From Gluconobacter sphaericus NBRC 12467 (lineage in GTDB: Bacteria > Pseudomonadota > Alphaproteobacteria > Acetobacterales > Acetobacteraceae): 64,000 bases of DNA. Positions 62,723-64,000 of this stretch are shown here, piece after piece; positions within the stretch are counted from its first letter, which is position 1, and the number at the start of each line of letters is the position of its first letter. The position numbers and the translations under genes are program-made. The stretch is taken from NCBI RefSeq assembly GCF_006539125.1, contig NZ_BJMK01000002.1:1-64000 (forward strand), written 5' to 3'. The notes under the pieces are model-generated. The model saw nothing but the letters and a program-made list of their open reading frames with translations, did not search any database and was not told where the DNA came from.

Positions 62723-62896
62723 GGGAAATTCTGTACAAGCTCTGTCCTGAAATGATGTTCAGGTGAATGGTCGCTCCTGGTATCATGCCAGCAGGCTTTT
62801 TTGGCGGCTCCGGTAAAGCCGGATCGGTTGTGAAAGGCATTAGCCTCTGTATGGAAGTTTCGTGCGGTATCGGGTCTTTCTTGATGCCGGTAGAGG

Positions 62897-63076
62897 ATGG
62901 AGAATTCTTTTTCTCCGTCTTCTAGAGTGAGGATCAAAGTGGCCTTTTCGTCGGACCATGCACCTGAATGGAGTCTGGCGAAAACCGCAATGGTGTTTCA
63001 TGGATTTGCAGAGCTGTTTCGGGCATTGGGGCTGTATGCTGTCCATCATGCCTTTCGGATATGGAAGAAAGGTTAG
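62897..63076 (+). CDS. Possible 59-aa ORF in the gap before trhO
   Basis: The 468-bp stretch 62723-63190 has no clear gene. The best plus-strand candidate is this ORF of 59 codons starting MENSFSPSSRVRIKVAFSSD and ending in a basic aromatic HHAFRIWKKG. Its ribosome site is poor, with GAGG directly before the ATG, and no family is recognised. No terminator or tRNA was seen in the gap. Confidence 0.25.
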   Translation: MENSFSPSSRVRIKVAFSSDHAPEWSLAKTAMVFHGFAELFRALGLYAVHHAFRIWKKG

Positions 63077-63190
63077 GGCCCTGCGATGAAGCGGGGCTGG
63101 CATGACGGCTTTGGCCCTGATATCTGCGGGGTTGTCTTTTTCATCCGATCGCGGCTGTGTCTGCGATCCCGGTAGCCGGATGCCTGCCCC

Positions 63191-64000
63191 ATGTCCGATA
63201 CTTTTGAACCGATCCGCATTGTCGCGCTGTATCATTTCACGCCGTTCGAAGCTCCGGCCGCATTGCGCGGGCCGTTGCTTGAGTTGTGTGAAAAGGAAGG
63301 GATCAAGGGAATCCTGCTTCTTGCGCGCGAGGGGATCAACGGGACAATTGCCGGGACGGATGAAGGCATGGAGCGCGTGATGGCATATATTCGTGCGCTG
63401 CCGGGCTGTGCGGATCTGGAGAGTAAGGACTCGCGGGCTCCGGAATTGCCATTTCGTCGCATGAAGGTGCGTCTGAAAAAGGAAATCGTTACGATGGGGG
63501 AGCCGGATATTGACCCGCGTCAGGGCGTGGGACGGTATGTGGCGCCAGAGGACTGGAACGCGCTGATTTCGGACCCGGATACGATCCTGATCGATACGCG
63601 CAATGATTATGAAGTGGCGATCGGGACGTTCAAAGGCGCGGAAGATCCCAAGACGAAATCATTCCGCGAATTCCCCGAATGGTTCCGCAAACGTCGGCAG
63701 GAACTCGAAGCGAAAGGCCGACTACCGAAGATTGCCATGTTCTGCACGGGCGGTATCCGCTGCGAAAAATCAACGTCCTTTGCACGGGCGGAGGGGGTGG
63801 ATGAGGTCTATCACCTTAAGGGCGGTATCCTTAAATATCTGGAGACCATTCCGGAAGAGGAGAGCCTTTGGGAGGGTGAGTGCTTCGTGTTCGACCAGCG
63901 TGTGTCGGTAAAGCATGGGCTGGAGATCGGAACGCATGATGTCTGCCACGCCTGTCGTCGGCCGCTGAATGAAAAGGACAAGGCTTCGCTACTGTTTGTG
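63191..64000 (+). CDS. trhO: tRNA uridine(34) hydroxylase TrhO, truncated by window end
   Basis: An open frame of 270 codons from ATG 63191 runs to the window edge without a stop. It is a rhodanese-family protein of the TrhO/YceA type, which makes 5-hydroxyuridine at tRNA position 34. N-terminal motif is [14 protein letters not shown], then [16 protein letters not shown], the rhodanese core [19 protein letters not shown], the catalytic Cys in [27 protein letters not shown], and the C-terminal zinc-like [13 protein letters not shown]. About 30-50 residues are probably missing. Confidence 0.93.
   Translation, partial: MSDTFEPIRIVALYHFTPFEAPAALRGPLLELCEKEGIKGILLLAREGINGTIAGTDEGMERVMAYIRALPGCADLESKDSRAPELPFRRMKVRLKKEIVTMGEPDIDPRQGVGRYVAPEDWNALISDPDTILIDTRNDYEVAIGTFKGAEDPKTKSFREFPEWFRKRRQELEAKGRLPKIAMFCTGGIRCEKSTSFARAEGVDEVYHLKGGILKYLETIPEEESLWEGECFVFDQRVSVKHGLEIGTHDVCHACRRPLNEKDKASLLFV

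Overview
The window looks like chromosome of an acetic acid bacterium, most likely Gluconobacter or a close relative in the Acetobacteraceae. This rests on protein character: a hopanoid-type MMPL transporter, alginate-export and DUF3034 outer-membrane proteins, an AIDA-repeat/Hint protein, and GC-rich genes with frequent GTG starts and 4-bp ATGA overlaps. It is inferred; no rRNA or species marker is present. I recognised no rRNA, tRNA or CRISPR array.

Layout. 1-6.7 kb is an AT-richer accessory island. It holds a glycosyltransferase and KpsS- and KpsC-like capsule glycosyltransferases on the minus strand, plus an LtaS/OpgB-like phosphotransferase on the plus strand. Two decayed IS5-family transposase ends bracket it (1-213 and 6598-6686). 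6.7-17.1 kb holds hpnN-like, a YigZ/IMPACT protein, an alginate-export porin, a two-gene unit (AIDA-repeat/Hint surface protein plus glycosyltransferase) and radA. 17.2-19.0 kb is an mlaFE-type lipid ABC transporter without an adjacent MCE gene. 19.1-23.9 kb is a phage-shock locus. pspA and pspB are followed by two secreted toast-rack (DUF2807-like) proteins, one ending in a PspC-like tail, with pspF divergent. 25.3-28.8 kb is the assimilatory sulfate operon cysH-cysD-cysNC.

29-38.4 kb carries a sugar porter, UDP-glucose dehydrogenase, AsmA, and a divergent porin/pstS pair. Each of that pair has 11-bp-period Pho-box repeats upstream, which marks a phosphate-starvation unit. 38.5-50 kb is mixed envelope biology: small membrane proteins, a periplasmic creatininase coupled to a beta-propeller protein, a YbiO-like mechanosensitive channel, HxlR with a PRISE-like reductase, a DsbD-like protein and a secreted cupin.

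50-61 kb is dominated by purine salvage and degradation. It holds a TonB receptor, a LysR regulator, a flavoprotein (probable HpyO-type urate hydroxylase), puuE, uraD, uraH, an NCS2 permease, a DUF3034 outer-membrane protein and guanine deaminase. Together these would import purines and take guanine to xanthine and urate to allantoate; xanthine dehydrogenase is not in the window. 61-62.5 kb encodes a BAHT-type autotransporter heptosyltransferase. Its possible substrate class, AIDA-like repeats, is present at 13.7-15.5 kb. The window ends inside trhO.

The most interesting points are the toast-rack/PspC-tail fusion in the psp locus, the paired Pho boxes, the Hint/AIDA and heptosyltransferase combination, and the IS-bracketed capsule island.
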